A stretch of 64,000 nt of DNA, taken from contig OZ059899.1 in the NCBI GenBank assembly GCA_964057225.1, positions 434,001 to 498,000 on the forward strand, given 5' to 3'. This document shows positions 12,673-26,224 of this stretch, piece after piece. The DNA is from Auanema rhodensis. Lineage: Eukaryota; Nematoda; Chromadorea; Rhabditida; Rhabditidae. The notes below the pieces were generated by a model. It was not told where the DNA came from, made no database searches, and was given only the letters and a program-made list of their open reading frames with translations. Positions within the stretch are counted from its first letter, which is position 1, and every line of letters starts with the position of its first letter. The translations under genes were made by a program, and so were the position numbers.

Positions 12673-15312
12673 TTACCAAGCACCAATATCAATAAAAATT
12701 TGTTTTTAGACTAATATGGACATGGGGAATCTAATTTTGAAAACCGCATCTCTTTATCTTTCACGTGAAGCGAGTTACATACCAAGGGCACATCACGTGT
12801 ACATTTAATTAGCATAAATTAAAGTTCACGTAAATTTCAAAGTCATGGTTACCATGCACCAATATCAATAAAAATTTGTTTTTAGACTAATATGGACATG
12901 GGGAATCTAATTTTGAAAACCGCATCTCTTTATCTTTCACGTGAAGCGAGTTACATACCAAGTGCACATCACGTGTACATTTAATTAGCATAAATTAAAG
13001 TTCACGTAAATTTCAAAGTCATGGTTACCATGAACCAATATCAATAAAAATTTGTTTTTAGACTAATATGGACATGGGGAATCTAATTTTGAAAACCGCA
13101 TCTCTTTATCTTTCACGTGAAGCGAGTTACATACCAAGGGCACATCACGTGTACATTTAATTAGCATAAATTAAAGTTCACGTAAATTTCAAAGTCATGG
13201 TTACCATGCACCAATATCAATAAAAATTTGTTTTTAGACTAATATGGACATGGGGAATCTAATTTTGAAAACCGCATCTCTTTATCTTTCACGTGAAGCG
13301 AGTTACATACCAAGGGCACATCACGTGTACATTTAATTAGCATAAATTAAAGTTCACGTAAATTTCAAAGTCATGGTTACCATGCACCAATATCAATAAA
13401 AATTTGTTTTTAGACTAATATGGACATGGGGAATCTAATTTTGGAAACCGAATCTCTTTATCTTTCACGTGAAGCGAGTTACATACCAAGTGCACATCAC
13501 GTGTACATTTAATTAGCATAAATTAAAGTTCACGTAAATTTCAAAGTCATGGTTACCATGCACCAATATCAATAAAAATTTGTTTTTAGACTAATATGGA
13601 CATGGGGAATCTAATTTTGAAAACCGCATCTCTTTATCTTTCACGTGAAGCGAGTTACATACCAAGGGCACATCACGTGTACATTTAATTAGCATAAATT
13701 AAAGTTCACGTAAATTTCAAAGTCATGGTTACCATGCACCAATATCAATAAAAATTTGTTTTTAGACTAATATGGACATGGGGAATCTAATTTTGAAAAC
13801 CGCATCTCTTTATCTTTCACGTGAAGCGAGTTACATACCAAGGGCACATCACGTGTACATTTAATTAGCATAAATTAAAGTTCACGTAAATTTCAAAGTC
13901 ATGGTTACCATGCACCAATATCAATAAAAATTTGTTTTTAGACTAATATGGACATGGGGAATCTAATTTTGAAAACCGCATCTCTTTATCTTTCACGTGA
14001 AGCGAGTTACATACCAAGGGCACATCACGTGTACATTTAATTAGCATAAATTAAAGTTCACGTAAATTTCAAAGTCATGGTTACCATGCACCAATATCAA
14101 TAAAAATTTGTTTTTAGACTAATATGGACATGGGGAATCTAATTTTGAAAACCGCATCTCTTTATCTTTCACGTGAAGCGAGTTACATACCAAGTGCACA
14201 TCACGTGTACATTTAATTAGCATAAATTAAAGTTCACGTAAATTTCAAAGTCATGGTTACCATGAACCAATATCAATAAAAATTTGTTTTTAGACTAATA
14301 TGGACATGGGGAATCTAATTTTGAAAACCGCATCTCTTTATCTCTCACGTGAAGCGAGTTACATACCAAGGGCACATCACGTGTACATTTAATTAGCATA
14401 AATTGAAGTTCACGTAAATTTCAAAGTCATGGTTACCATGAACCAATATCAATAAAAATTTGTTTTTAGACTAATATGGACATGGGGAATCTAATTTTGA
14501 AAACCGCATCTCTTTATCTTTCACGTGAAGCGAGTTACATACCAAGTGCACATCACGTGTACATTTAATTAGCATAAATTAAAGTTCACGTAAATTTCAA
14601 AGTCATGGTTACCATGAACCAATATCAATAAAAATTTGTTTTTAGACTAATATGGACATGGGGAATCTAATTTTGAAAACCGCATCTCTTTATCTTTCAC
14701 GTGAAGCGAGTTACATACCAAGTGCACATCACGTGTACATTTAATTAGCATAAATTAAAGTTCACGTGAATTTCAAAGTCATGGTTACCATGCACAAATA
14801 TCAATAAAAATTTGTTTTTAGACTAATATGGACATGGGGAATCTAATTTTGAAAACCGCATCTCTTTATCTTTCACGTGAAGCGAGTTACATACCAAGTG
14901 CACATCACGTGTACATTTAATTAGCATAAATTAAAGTTCACGTAAATTTCAAAGTCATGGTTACCATGAACCAATATCAATAAAAATTTGTTTTTAGACT
15001 AATATGGACATGGGTAATCTAATTTTGAAAACCGCATCTCTTTATCTTTCACGTGAAGCGAGTTACATACCAAGTGCACATCACGTGTACATTTAATTAG
15101 CATAAATTAAAGTTCACGTAAATTTCAAAGTCATGGTTACCATGAACCAATATCAATAAAAATTTGTTTTTAGACTAATATGGACATGGGGAATCTAATT
15201 TTGAAAACCGCATCTCTTTATCGTTCACGTGAAGCGAGTTACATACCAAGTGCACATCACGTGTACATTTAATTAGCATAAATTAAAGTTCACGTAAATT
15301 TCAAAGTCATGG
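12673..15312 (+). repeat. 15-monomer (2640 bp) unit, second copy in block A
   Basis: Same marker order as the preceding 2640 bp: ctctc at 14341 is 2640 bp after 11701, and gggtaat near 15014 is 2640 bp after 12374. It opens with ccaagcacc rather than ccaaacacc. Its last monomer (15137-15312) has T87G instead of the tgcatatcac state and leads back into the four-monomer string also seen at 9329-10032, so the unit ends at an exchange point. Confidence 0.87.
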
Positions 15313-15840
15313 TTACCATGCACCAATATCAATAAAAATTTGTTTTTAGACTAATATGGACATGGGGAATCTAATTTTGGAAACCGAATCTCTTTATCTT
15401 TCACGTGAAGCGAGTTACATACCAAGTGCACATCACGTGTACATTTAATTAGCATAAATTGAAGTTCACGTAAATTTCAAAGTCATGGTTACCATGAACC
15501 AATATCAATAAAAATTTGTTTTTAGACTAATATGGACATGGGGAATCTAATTTTGAAAACCGCATCTCTTTATCTTTCACGTGAAGCGAGTTACATACCA
15601 AGTGCACATCACGTGTACATTTAATTAGCATAAATTAAAGTTCACGTAAATTTCAAAGTCATGGTTACCATGCACCAATATCAATAAAAATTTTTTTTTA
15701 GACTAATATGGACATGGGGAATCTAATTTTGAAAACCGCATCTCTTTATCTTTCACGTGAAGCGAGTTACATACCAAGTGCACATCACGTGTACATTTAA
15801 TTAGCATAAATTAAAGTTCACGTAAATTTCAAAGTCATGG

Positions 15841-16016
15841 TTACCAAGCACCAATATCAATAAAAATTTGTTTTTAGACTAATATGGACATGGGGAATCT
15901 AATTTTGAAAACCGAATCTCTTTATCTTTCACGTGAAGCGAGTTACATACCAAGTGCACATCACGTGTACATTTAATTAGCATAAATTAAAGTTCACGTA
16001 AATTTCAAAGTCATGG
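15841..16016 (+). repeat. Chimeric monomer at the end of block A
   Basis: It begins ccaagcacc like the monomers that open 15-mer units, but near 15915 it reads gaaaaccgaatc. It therefore has C75A without the A68G that accompanies it elsewhere. Downstream it carries gtgca rather than the expected gggca. It lies exactly where the match between the two 7040-bp blocks breaks. A crossover or conversion end between positions 68 and 75 would produce it; an independent C75A mutation is the alternative. Confidence 0.6.
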
Positions 16017-17072
16017 TTACCATGAACCAATATCAATAAAAATTTGTTTTTAGACTAATATGGACATGGGGAATCTAATTTTGAAAACCGCATCTCTTTA
16101 TCTTTCACGTGAAGCGAGTTACATACCAAGTGCACATCACGTGTACATTTAATTAGCATAAATTAAAGTTCACGTAAATTTCAAAGTCATGGTTACCATG
16201 CACCAATATCAATAAAAATTTGTTTTTAGACTAATATGGACATGGGGAATCTAATTTTGGAAACCGAATCTCTTTATCTTTCACGTGAAGCGAGTTACAT
16301 ACCAAGTGCACATCACGTGTACATTTAATTAGCATAAATTAAAGTTCACGTAAATTTCAAAGTCATGGTTACCATGAACCAATATCAATAAAAATTTGTT
16401 TTTAGACTAATATGGACATGGGGAATCTAATTTTGAAAACCGCATCTCTTTATCGTTCACGTGAAGCGAGTTACATACCAAGTGCACATCACGTGTACAT
16501 TTAATTAGCATAAATTAAAGTTCACGTAAATTTCAAAGTCATGGTTACCATGCACCAATATCAATAAAAATTTGTTTTTAGACTAATATGGACATGGGGA
16601 ATCTAATTTTGGAAACCGAATCTCTTTATCTTTCACGTGAAGCGAGTTACATACCAAGTGCACATCACGTGTACATTTAATTAGCATAAATTGAAGTTCA
16701 CGTAAATTTCAAAGTCATGGTTACCATGAACCAATATCAATAAAAATTTGTTTTTAGACTAATATGGACATGGGGAATCTAATTTTGAAAACCGCATCTC
16801 TTTATCTTTCACGTGAAGCGAGTTACATACCAAGTGCACATCACGTGTACATTTAATTAGCATAAATTAAAGTTCACGTAAATTTCAAAGTCATGGTTAC
16901 CATGCACCAATATCAATAAAAATTTTTTTTTAGACTAATATGGACATGGGGAATCTAATTTTGAAAACCGCATCTCTTTATCTTTCACGTGAAGCGAGTT
17001 ACATACCAAGTGCACATCACGTGTACATTTAATTAGCATAAATTAAAGTTCACGTAAATTTCAAAGTCATGG

Positions 17073-19712
17073 TTACCAAACACCAATATCAATAAAAATT
17101 TGTTTTTAGACTAATATGGACATGGGGAATCTAATTTTGAAAACCGCATCTCTTTATCTTTCACGTGAAGCGAGTTACATACCAAGGGCACATCACGTGT
17201 ACATTTAATTAGCATAAATTAAAGTTCACGTAAATTTCAAAGTCATGGTTACCATGCACCAATATCAATAAAAATTTGTTTTTAGACTAATATGGACATG
17301 GGGAATCTAATTTTGAAAACCGCATCTCTTTATCTTTCACGTGAAGCGAGTTACATACCAAGTGCACATCACGTGTACATTTAATTAGCATAAATTAAAG
17401 TTCACGTAAATTTCAAAGTCATGGTTACCATGAACCAATATCAATAAAAATTTGTTTTTAGACTAATATGGACATGGGGAATCTAATTTTGAAAACCGCA
17501 TCTCTTTATCTTTCACGTGAAGCGAGTTACATACCAAGGGCACATCACGTGTACATTTAATTAGCATAAATTAAAGTTCACGTAAATTTCAAAGTCATGG
17601 TTACCATGCACCAATATCAATAAAAATTTGTTTTTAGACTAATATGGACATGGGGAATCTAATTTTGAAAACCGCATCTCTTTATCTTTCACGTGAAGCG
17701 AGTTACATACCAAGGGCACATCACGTGTACATTTAATTAGCATAAATTAAAGTTCACGTAAATTTCAAAGTCATGGTTACCATGCACCAATATCAATAAA
17801 AATTTGTTTTTAGACTAATATGGACATGGGGAATCTAATTTTGGAAACCGAATCTCTTTATCTTTCACGTGAAGCGAGTTACATACCAAGTGCACATCAC
17901 GTGTACATTTAATTAGCATAAATTAAAGTTCACGTAAATTTCAAAGTCATGGTTACCATGCACCAATATCAATAAAAATTTGTTTTTAGACTAATATGGA
18001 CATGGGGAATCTAATTTTGAAAACCGCATCTCTTTATCTTTCACGTGAAGCGAGTTACATACCAAGGGCACATCACGTGTACATTTAATTAGCATAAATT
18101 AAAGTTCACGTAAATTTCAAAGTCATGGTTACCATGCACCAATATCAATAAAAATTTGTTTTTAGACTAATATGGACATGGGGAATCTAATTTTGAAAAC
18201 CGCATCTCTTTATCTTTCACGTGAAGCGAGTTACATACCAAGGGCACATCACGTGTACATTTAATTAGCATAAATTAAAGTTCACGTAAATTTCAAAGTC
18301 ATGGTTACCATGCACCAATATCAATAAAAATTTGTTTTTAGACTAATATGGACATGGGGAATCTAATTTTGAAAACCGCATCTCTTTATCTTTCACGTGA
18401 AGCGAGTTACATACCAAGGGCACATCACGTGTACATTTAATTAGCATAAATTAAAGTTCACGTAAATTTCAAAGTCATGGTTACCATGCACCAATATCAA
18501 TAAAAATTTGTTTTTAGACTAATATGGACATGGGGAATCTAATTTTGAAAACCGCATCTCTTTATCTTTCACGTGAAGCGAGTTACATACCAAGTGCACA
18601 TCACGTGTACATTTAATTAGCATAAATTAAAGTTCACGTAAATTTCAAAGTCATGGTTACCATGAACCAATATCAATAAAAATTTGTTTTTAGACTAATA
18701 TGGACATGGGGAATCTAATTTTGAAAACCGCATCTCTTTATCTCTCACGTGAAGCGAGTTACATACCAAGGGCACATCACGTGTACATTTAATTAGCATA
18801 AATTGAAGTTCACGTAAATTTCAAAGTCATGGTTACCATGAACCAATATCAATAAAAATTTGTTTTTAGACTAATATGGACATGGGGAATCTAATTTTGA
18901 AAACCGCATCTCTTTATCTTTCACGTGAAGCGAGTTACATACCAAGTGCACATCACGTGTACATTTAATTAGCATAAATTAAAGTTCACGTAAATTTCAA
19001 AGTCATGGTTACCATGAACCAATATCAATAAAAATTTGTTTTTAGACTAATATGGACATGGGGAATCTAATTTTGAAAACCGCATCTCTTTATCTTTCAC
19101 GTGAAGCGAGTTACATACCAAGTGCACATCACGTGTACATTTAATTAGCATAAATTAAAGTTCACGTGAATTTCAAAGTCATGGTTACCATGCACAAATA
19201 TCAATAAAAATTTGTTTTTAGACTAATATGGACATGGGGAATCTAATTTTGAAAACCGCATCTCTTTATCTTTCACGTGAAGCGAGTTACATACCAAGTG
19301 CACATCACGTGTACATTTAATTAGCATAAATTAAAGTTCACGTAAATTTCAAAGTCATGGTTACCATGAACCAATATCAATAAAAATTTGTTTTTAGACT
19401 AATATGGACATGGGTAATCTAATTTTGAAAACCGCATCTCTTTATCTTTCACGTGAAGCGAGTTACATACCAAGTGCACATCACGTGTACATTTAATTAG
19501 CATAAATTAAAGTTCACGTAAATTTCAAAGTCATGGTTACCATGAACCAATATCAATAAAAATTTGTTTTTAGACTAATATGGACATGGGGAATCTAATT
19601 TTGAAAACCGCATCTCTTTATCTTTCACGTGAAGCGAGTTACATACCAAGTGCATATCACGTGTACATTTAATTAGCATAAATTAAAGTTCACGTAAATT
19701 TCAAAGTCATGG
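17073..19712 (+). repeat. 15-monomer (2640 bp) unit, first copy in block B
   Basis: It corresponds monomer by monomer to 10033-12672, including the opening ccaaacacc and the closing tgcatatcac monomer. The tenth monomer carries ctctc with A149G, and the fourteenth carries gggtaat. Confidence 0.87.
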
Positions 19713-22352
19713 TTACCAAGCACCAATATCAATAAAAATTTGTTTTTAGACTAATATGGACATGGGGAATCTAATTTTGAAAACCGCATCTCTTTATCTT
19801 TCACGTGAAGCGAGTTACATACCAAGGGCACATCACGTGTACATTTAATTAGCATAAATTAAAGTTCACGTAAATTTCAAAGTCATGGTTACCATGCACC
19901 AATATCAATAAAAATTTGTTTTTAGACTAATATGGACATGGGGAATCTAATTTTGAAAACCGCATCTCTTTATCTTTCACGTGAAGCGAGTTACATACCA
20001 AGTGCACATCACGTGTACATTTAATTAGCATAAATTAAAGTTCACGTAAATTTCAAAGTCATGGTTACCATGAACCAATATCAATAAAAATTTGTTTTTA
20101 GACTAATATGGACATGGGGAATCTAATTTTGAAAACCGCATCTCTTTATCTTTCACGTGAAGCGAGTTACATACCAAGGGCACATCACGTGTACATTTAA
20201 TTAGCATAAATTAAAGTTCACGTAAATTTCAAAGTCATGGTTACCATGCACCAATATCAATAAAAATTTGTTTTTAGACTAATATGGACATGGGGAATCT
20301 AATTTTGAAAACCGCATCTCTTTATCTTTCACGTGAAGCGAGTTACATACCAAGGGCACATCACGTGTACATTTAATTAGCATAAATTAAAGTTCACGTA
20401 AATTTCAAAGTCATGGTTACCATGCACCAATATCAATAAAAATTTGTTTTTAGACTAATATGGACATGGGGAATCTAATTTTGGAAACCGAATCTCTTTA
20501 TCTTTCACGTGAAGCGAGTTACATACCAAGTGCACATCACGTGTACATTTAATTAGCATAAATTAAAGTTCACGTAAATTTCAAAGTCATGGTTACCATG
20601 CACCAATATCAATAAAAATTTGTTTTTAGACTAATATGGACATGGGGAATCTAATTTTGAAAACCGCATCTCTTTATCTTTCACGTGAAGCGAGTTACAT
20701 ACCAAGGGCACATCACGTGTACATTTAATTAGCATAAATTAAAGTTCACGTAAATTTCAAAGTCATGGTTACCATGCACCAATATCAATAAAAATTTGTT
20801 TTTAGACTAATATGGACATGGGGAATCTAATTTTGAAAACCGCATCTCTTTATCTTTCACGTGAAGCGAGTTACATACCAAGGGCACATCACGTGTACAT
20901 TTAATTAGCATAAATTAAAGTTCACGTAAATTTCAAAGTCATGGTTACCATGCACCAATATCAATAAAAATTTGTTTTTAGACTAATATGGACATGGGGA
21001 ATCTAATTTTGAAAACCGCATCTCTTTATCTTTCACGTGAAGCGAGTTACATACCAAGGGCACATCACGTGTACATTTAATTAGCATAAATTAAAGTTCA
21101 CGTAAATTTCAAAGTCATGGTTACCATGCACCAATATCAATAAAAATTTGTTTTTAGACTAATATGGACATGGGGAATCTAATTTTGAAAACCGCATCTC
21201 TTTATCTTTCACGTGAAGCGAGTTACATACCAAGTGCACATCACGTGTACATTTAATTAGCATAAATTAAAGTTCACGTAAATTTCAAAGTCATGGTTAC
21301 CATGAACCAATATCAATAAAAATTTGTTTTTAGACTAATATGGACATGGGGAATCTAATTTTGAAAACCGCATCTCTTTATCTCTCACGTGAAGCGAGTT
21401 ACATACCAAGGGCACATCACGTGTACATTTAATTAGCATAAATTGAAGTTCACGTAAATTTCAAAGTCATGGTTACCATGAACCAATATCAATAAAAATT
21501 TGTTTTTAGACTAATATGGACATGGGGAATCTAATTTTGAAAACCGCATCTCTTTATCTTTCACGTGAAGCGAGTTACATACCAAGTGCACATCACGTGT
21601 ACATTTAATTAGCATAAATTAAAGTTCACGTAAATTTCAAAGTCATGGTTACCATGAACCAATATCAATAAAAATTTGTTTTTAGACTAATATGGACATG
21701 GGGAATCTAATTTTGAAAACCGCATCTCTTTATCTTTCACGTGAAGCGAGTTACATACCAAGTGCACATCACGTGTACATTTAATTAGCATAAATTAAAG
21801 TTCACGTGAATTTCAAAGTCATGGTTACCATGCACAAATATCAATAAAAATTTGTTTTTAGACTAATATGGACATGGGGAATCTAATTTTGAAAACCGCA
21901 TCTCTTTATCTTTCACGTGAAGCGAGTTACATACCAAGTGCACATCACGTGTACATTTAATTAGCATAAATTAAAGTTCACGTAAATTTCAAAGTCATGG
22001 TTACCATGAACCAATATCAATAAAAATTTGTTTTTAGACTAATATGGACATGGGTAATCTAATTTTGAAAACCGCATCTCTTTATCTTTCACGTGAAGCG
22101 AGTTACATACCAAGTGCACATCACGTGTACATTTAATTAGCATAAATTAAAGTTCACGTAAATTTCAAAGTCATGGTTACCATGAACCAATATCAATAAA
22201 AATTTGTTTTTAGACTAATATGGACATGGGGAATCTAATTTTGAAAACCGCATCTCTTTATCGTTCACGTGAAGCGAGTTACATACCAAGTGCACATCAC
22301 GTGTACATTTAATTAGCATAAATTAAAGTTCACGTAAATTTCAAAGTCATGG
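19713..22352 (+). repeat. 15-monomer (2640 bp) unit, second copy in block B
   Basis: It corresponds to 12673-15312. The last monomer again has T87G and is followed at 22353-22880 by the same A68G/C75A with A149G, plain, and attttttttt monomers that follow the unit in block A. The 15-mer was therefore doubled before the 40-mer was. Confidence 0.87.
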
Positions 22353-22880
22353 TTACCATGCACCAATATCAATAAAAATTTGTTTTTAGACTAATATGGA
22401 CATGGGGAATCTAATTTTGGAAACCGAATCTCTTTATCTTTCACGTGAAGCGAGTTACATACCAAGTGCACATCACGTGTACATTTAATTAGCATAAATT
22501 GAAGTTCACGTAAATTTCAAAGTCATGGTTACCATGAACCAATATCAATAAAAATTTGTTTTTAGACTAATATGGACATGGGGAATCTAATTTTGAAAAC
22601 CGCATCTCTTTATCTTTCACGTGAAGCGAGTTACATACCAAGTGCACATCACGTGTACATTTAATTAGCATAAATTAAAGTTCACGTAAATTTCAAAGTC
22701 ATGGTTACCATGCACCAATATCAATAAAAATTTTTTTTTAGACTAATATGGACATGGGGAATCTAATTTTGAAAACCGCATCTCTTTATCTTTCACGTGA
22801 AGCGAGTTACATACCAAGTGCACATCACGTGTACATTTAATTAGCATAAATTAAAGTTCACGTAAATTTCAAAGTCATGG

Positions 22881-25800
22881 TTACCAAGCACCAATATCAA
22901 TAAAAATTTGTTTTTAGACTAATATGGACATGGGGAATCTAATTTTGAAAACCGCATCTCTTTATCTTTCACGTGAAGCGAGTTACATACCAAGGGCACA
23001 TCACGTGTACATTTAATTAGCATAAATTAAAGTTCACGTAAATTTCAAAGTCATGGTTACCATGCACCAATATCAATAAAAATTTGTTTTTAGACTAATA
23101 TGGACATGGGGAATCTAATTTTGAAAACCGCATCTCTTTATCTTTCACGTGAAGCGAGTTACATACCAAGTGCACATCACGTGTACATTTAATTAGCATA
23201 AATTAAAGTTCACGTAAATTTCAAAGTCATGGTTACCATGAACCAATATCAATAAAAATTTGTTTTTAGACTAATATAGACATGGGGAATCTAATTTTGA
23301 AAACCGCATCTCTTTATCGTTCACGTGAAGCGAGTTACATACCAAGTGCACATCACGTGTACATTTAATTAGCATAAATTAAAGTTCACGTAAATTTCAA
23401 AGTCATGGTTACCATGAACCAATATCAATAAAAATTTGTTTTTAAACTAATATGGACATGGGGAATCTAATTTTGAAAACCGCATCTCTTTATCTTTCAC
23501 GTGAAGCGAGTTACATACCAAGTGCACATCACGTGTACATTTAATTAGCATAAATTAAAGTTCACGTAAATTTCAAAGTCATGGTTACCATGCACCAATA
23601 TCAATAAAAATTTGTTTTTAGACTAATATGGACATGGGGAATCTAATTTTGAAAACCGCATCTCTTTATCTTTCACGTGAAGCGAGTTACATACCAAGTG
23701 CACATCACGTGTACATTTAATTAGCATAAATTGAAGTTCACGTAAATTTCAAAGTCATGGTTACCATGAACCAATATCAATAAAAATTTGTTTTTAGACT
23801 AATATGGACATGGGGAATCTAATTTTGAAAACCGCATCTCTTTATCTTTCACGTGAAGCGAGTTACATACCAAGTACACATCACGTGTACATTTAATTAG
23901 CATAAATTGAAGTTCACGTAAATTTCAAAGTCATGGTTACCATGAACCAATATCAATAAAAATTTGTTTTTAGACTAATATGGACATGGGGAATCTAATT
24001 TTGAAAACCGCATCTCTTTATCTTTCACGTGAAGCGAGTTACATACCAAGTGCACATCACGTGTACATTTAATTAGCATAAATTAAAGTTCACGTAAATT
24101 TCAAAGTCATGGTTACCATGAACCAATATCAATAAAAATTTGTTTTTAGACTAATATGGACATGGGGAATCTAATTTTGAAAACCGCATCTCTTTATCTT
24201 TCACGTGAAGCGAGTTACATACCAAGTGCACATCACGTGTACATTTAATTAGCATAAATTAAAGTTCACGTAAATTTCAAAGTCATGGTTACCATGCACC
24301 AATATCAATAAAAATTTGTTTTTAGACTAATATGGACATGGGGAATCTAATTTTGGAAACCGAATCTCTTTATCTTTCACGTGAAGCGAGTTACATACCA
24401 AGTGCACATCACGTGTACATTTAATTAGCATAAATTGAAGTTCACGTAAATTTCAAAGTCATGGTTACCATGAACCAATATCAATAAAAATTTGTTTTTA
24501 GACTAATATGGACATGGGGAATCTAATTTTGAAAACCGCATCTCTTTATCTTTCACGTGAAGCGAGTTACATACCAAGTGCACATCACGTGTACATTTAA
24601 TTAGCATAAATTAAAGTTCACGTAAATTTCAAAGTCATGGTTACCATGCACCAATATCAATAAAAATTTTTTTTTAGACTAATATGGACATGGGGAATCT
24701 AATTTTGAAAACCGCATCTCTTTATCTTTCACGTGAAGCGAGTTACATACCAAGTGCACATCACGTGTACATTTAATTAGCATAAATTAAAGTTCACGTA
24801 AATTTCAAAGTCATGGTTACCAAGCACCAATATCAATAAAAATTTGTTTTTAGACTAATATGGACATGGGGAATCTAATTTTGAAAACCGCATCTCTTTA
24901 TCTTTCACGTGAAGCGAGTTACATACCAAGGGCACATCACGTGTACATTTAATTAGCATAAATTAAAGTTCACGTAAATTTCAAAGTCATGGTTACCATG
25001 CACCAATATCAATAAAAATTTGTTTTTAGACTAATATGGACATGGGGAATCTAATTTTGAAAACCGCATCTCTTTATCTTTCACGTGAAGCGAGTTACAT
25101 ACCAAGTGCACATCACGTGTACATTTAATTAGCATAAATTAAAGTTCACGTAAATTTCAAAGTCATGGTTACCATGAACCAATATCAATAAAAATTTGTT
25201 TTTAGACTAATATGGACATGGGGAATCTAATTTTGAAAACCGCATCTCTTTATCGTTCACGTGAAGCGAGTTACATACCAAGTGCACATCACGTGTACAT
25301 TTAATTAGCATAAATTAAAGTTCACGTAAATTTCAAAGTCATGGTTACCATGAACCAATATCAATAAAAATTTGTTTTTAAACTAATATGGACATGGGGA
25401 ATCTAATTTTGAAAACCGTATCTCTTTATCTTTCACGTGAAGCGAGTTACATACCAAGTGCACATCACGTGTACATTTAATTAGCATAAATTAAAGTTCA
25501 CGTAAATTTCAAAGTCATGGTTACCATGCACCAATATCAATAAAAATTTGTTTTTAGACTAATATGGACATGGGGAATCTAATTTTGAAAACCGCATCTC
25601 TTTATCTTTCACGTGAAGCGAGTTACATACCAAGTGCACATCACGTGTACATTTAATTAGCATAAATTGAAGTTCACGTAAATTTCAAAGTCATGGTTAC
25701 CATGAACCAATATCAATAAAAATTTGTTTTTAGACTAATATGGACATGGGGAATCTAATTTTGAAAACCGCATCTCTTTATCTTTCACGTGAAGCGAGTT

Positions 25801-26224
25801 ACATACCAAGTACACATCACGTGTACATTTAATTAGCATAAATTGAAGTTCACGTAAATTTCAAAGTCATGGTTACCATGAACCAATATCAATAAAAATT
25901 TGTTTTTAGACTAATATGGACATGGGGAATCTAATTTTGAAAACCGCATCTCTTTATCTTTCACGTGAAGCGAGTTACATACCAAGTGCACATCACGTGT
26001 ACATTTAATTAGCATAAATTAAAGTTCACGTAAATTTCAAAGTCATGGTTACCATGAACCAATATCAATAAAAATTTGTTTTTAGACTAATATGGACATG
26101 GGGAATCTAATTTTGAAAACCGCATCTCTTTATCTTTCACGTGAAGCGAGTTACATACCAAGTGCACATCACGTGTACATTTAATTAGCATAAATTAAAG
26201 TTCACGTAAATTTCAAAGTCATGG
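22881..26224 (+). repeat. 11-monomer (1936 bp) tandem unit, about 1.7 copies
   Basis: The order in 22881-24816 repeats from 24817 to about 26224: ccaagcacc with gggca, plain, T87G, G37A (tttttaaact, 23441 and 25377, exactly 1936 bp apart), A149G, G116A with A149G (agtacac), and two C9A monomers. The first copy ends with the attttttttt monomer at 24641. A private ataga occurs near 23276 in copy one and ccgtatc near 25418 in copy two. Confidence 0.82.

Larger units (their letters stand above)
9153..16192 (+). repeat. 40-monomer (7040 bp) block, copy A
   Basis: This block matches the sequence 7040 bp downstream from about 9153 to about 15910. Shared rare markers include G30T (attttttttt) near 9885, ccaaacacc near 10038, ctctc at 11701 and 14341, gggtaat near 12374 and 15014, and tgcatatcac near 12614. 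One difference noticed is tgcactaat near 11271 against tgcaccaat near 18311. The last two monomers, 15841-16192, do not match and look like a junction. The length is exactly 8 x 880 bp. Confidence 0.88.
16193..22880 (+). repeat. 40-monomer block, copy B (38 monomers before divergence)
   Basis: This is the second copy of the 7040-bp block. Each marker of block A reappears 7040 bp later: attttttttt near 16925, ccaaacacc near 17078, ctctc at 18741 and 21381, gggtaat near 19414 and 22054, tgcatatcac near 19654. The match runs on into the ccaagcacc monomer at 22881 and stops near 22950, where copy A has ccgaatc and copy B has ccgcatc with gggca. Confidence 0.88.
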
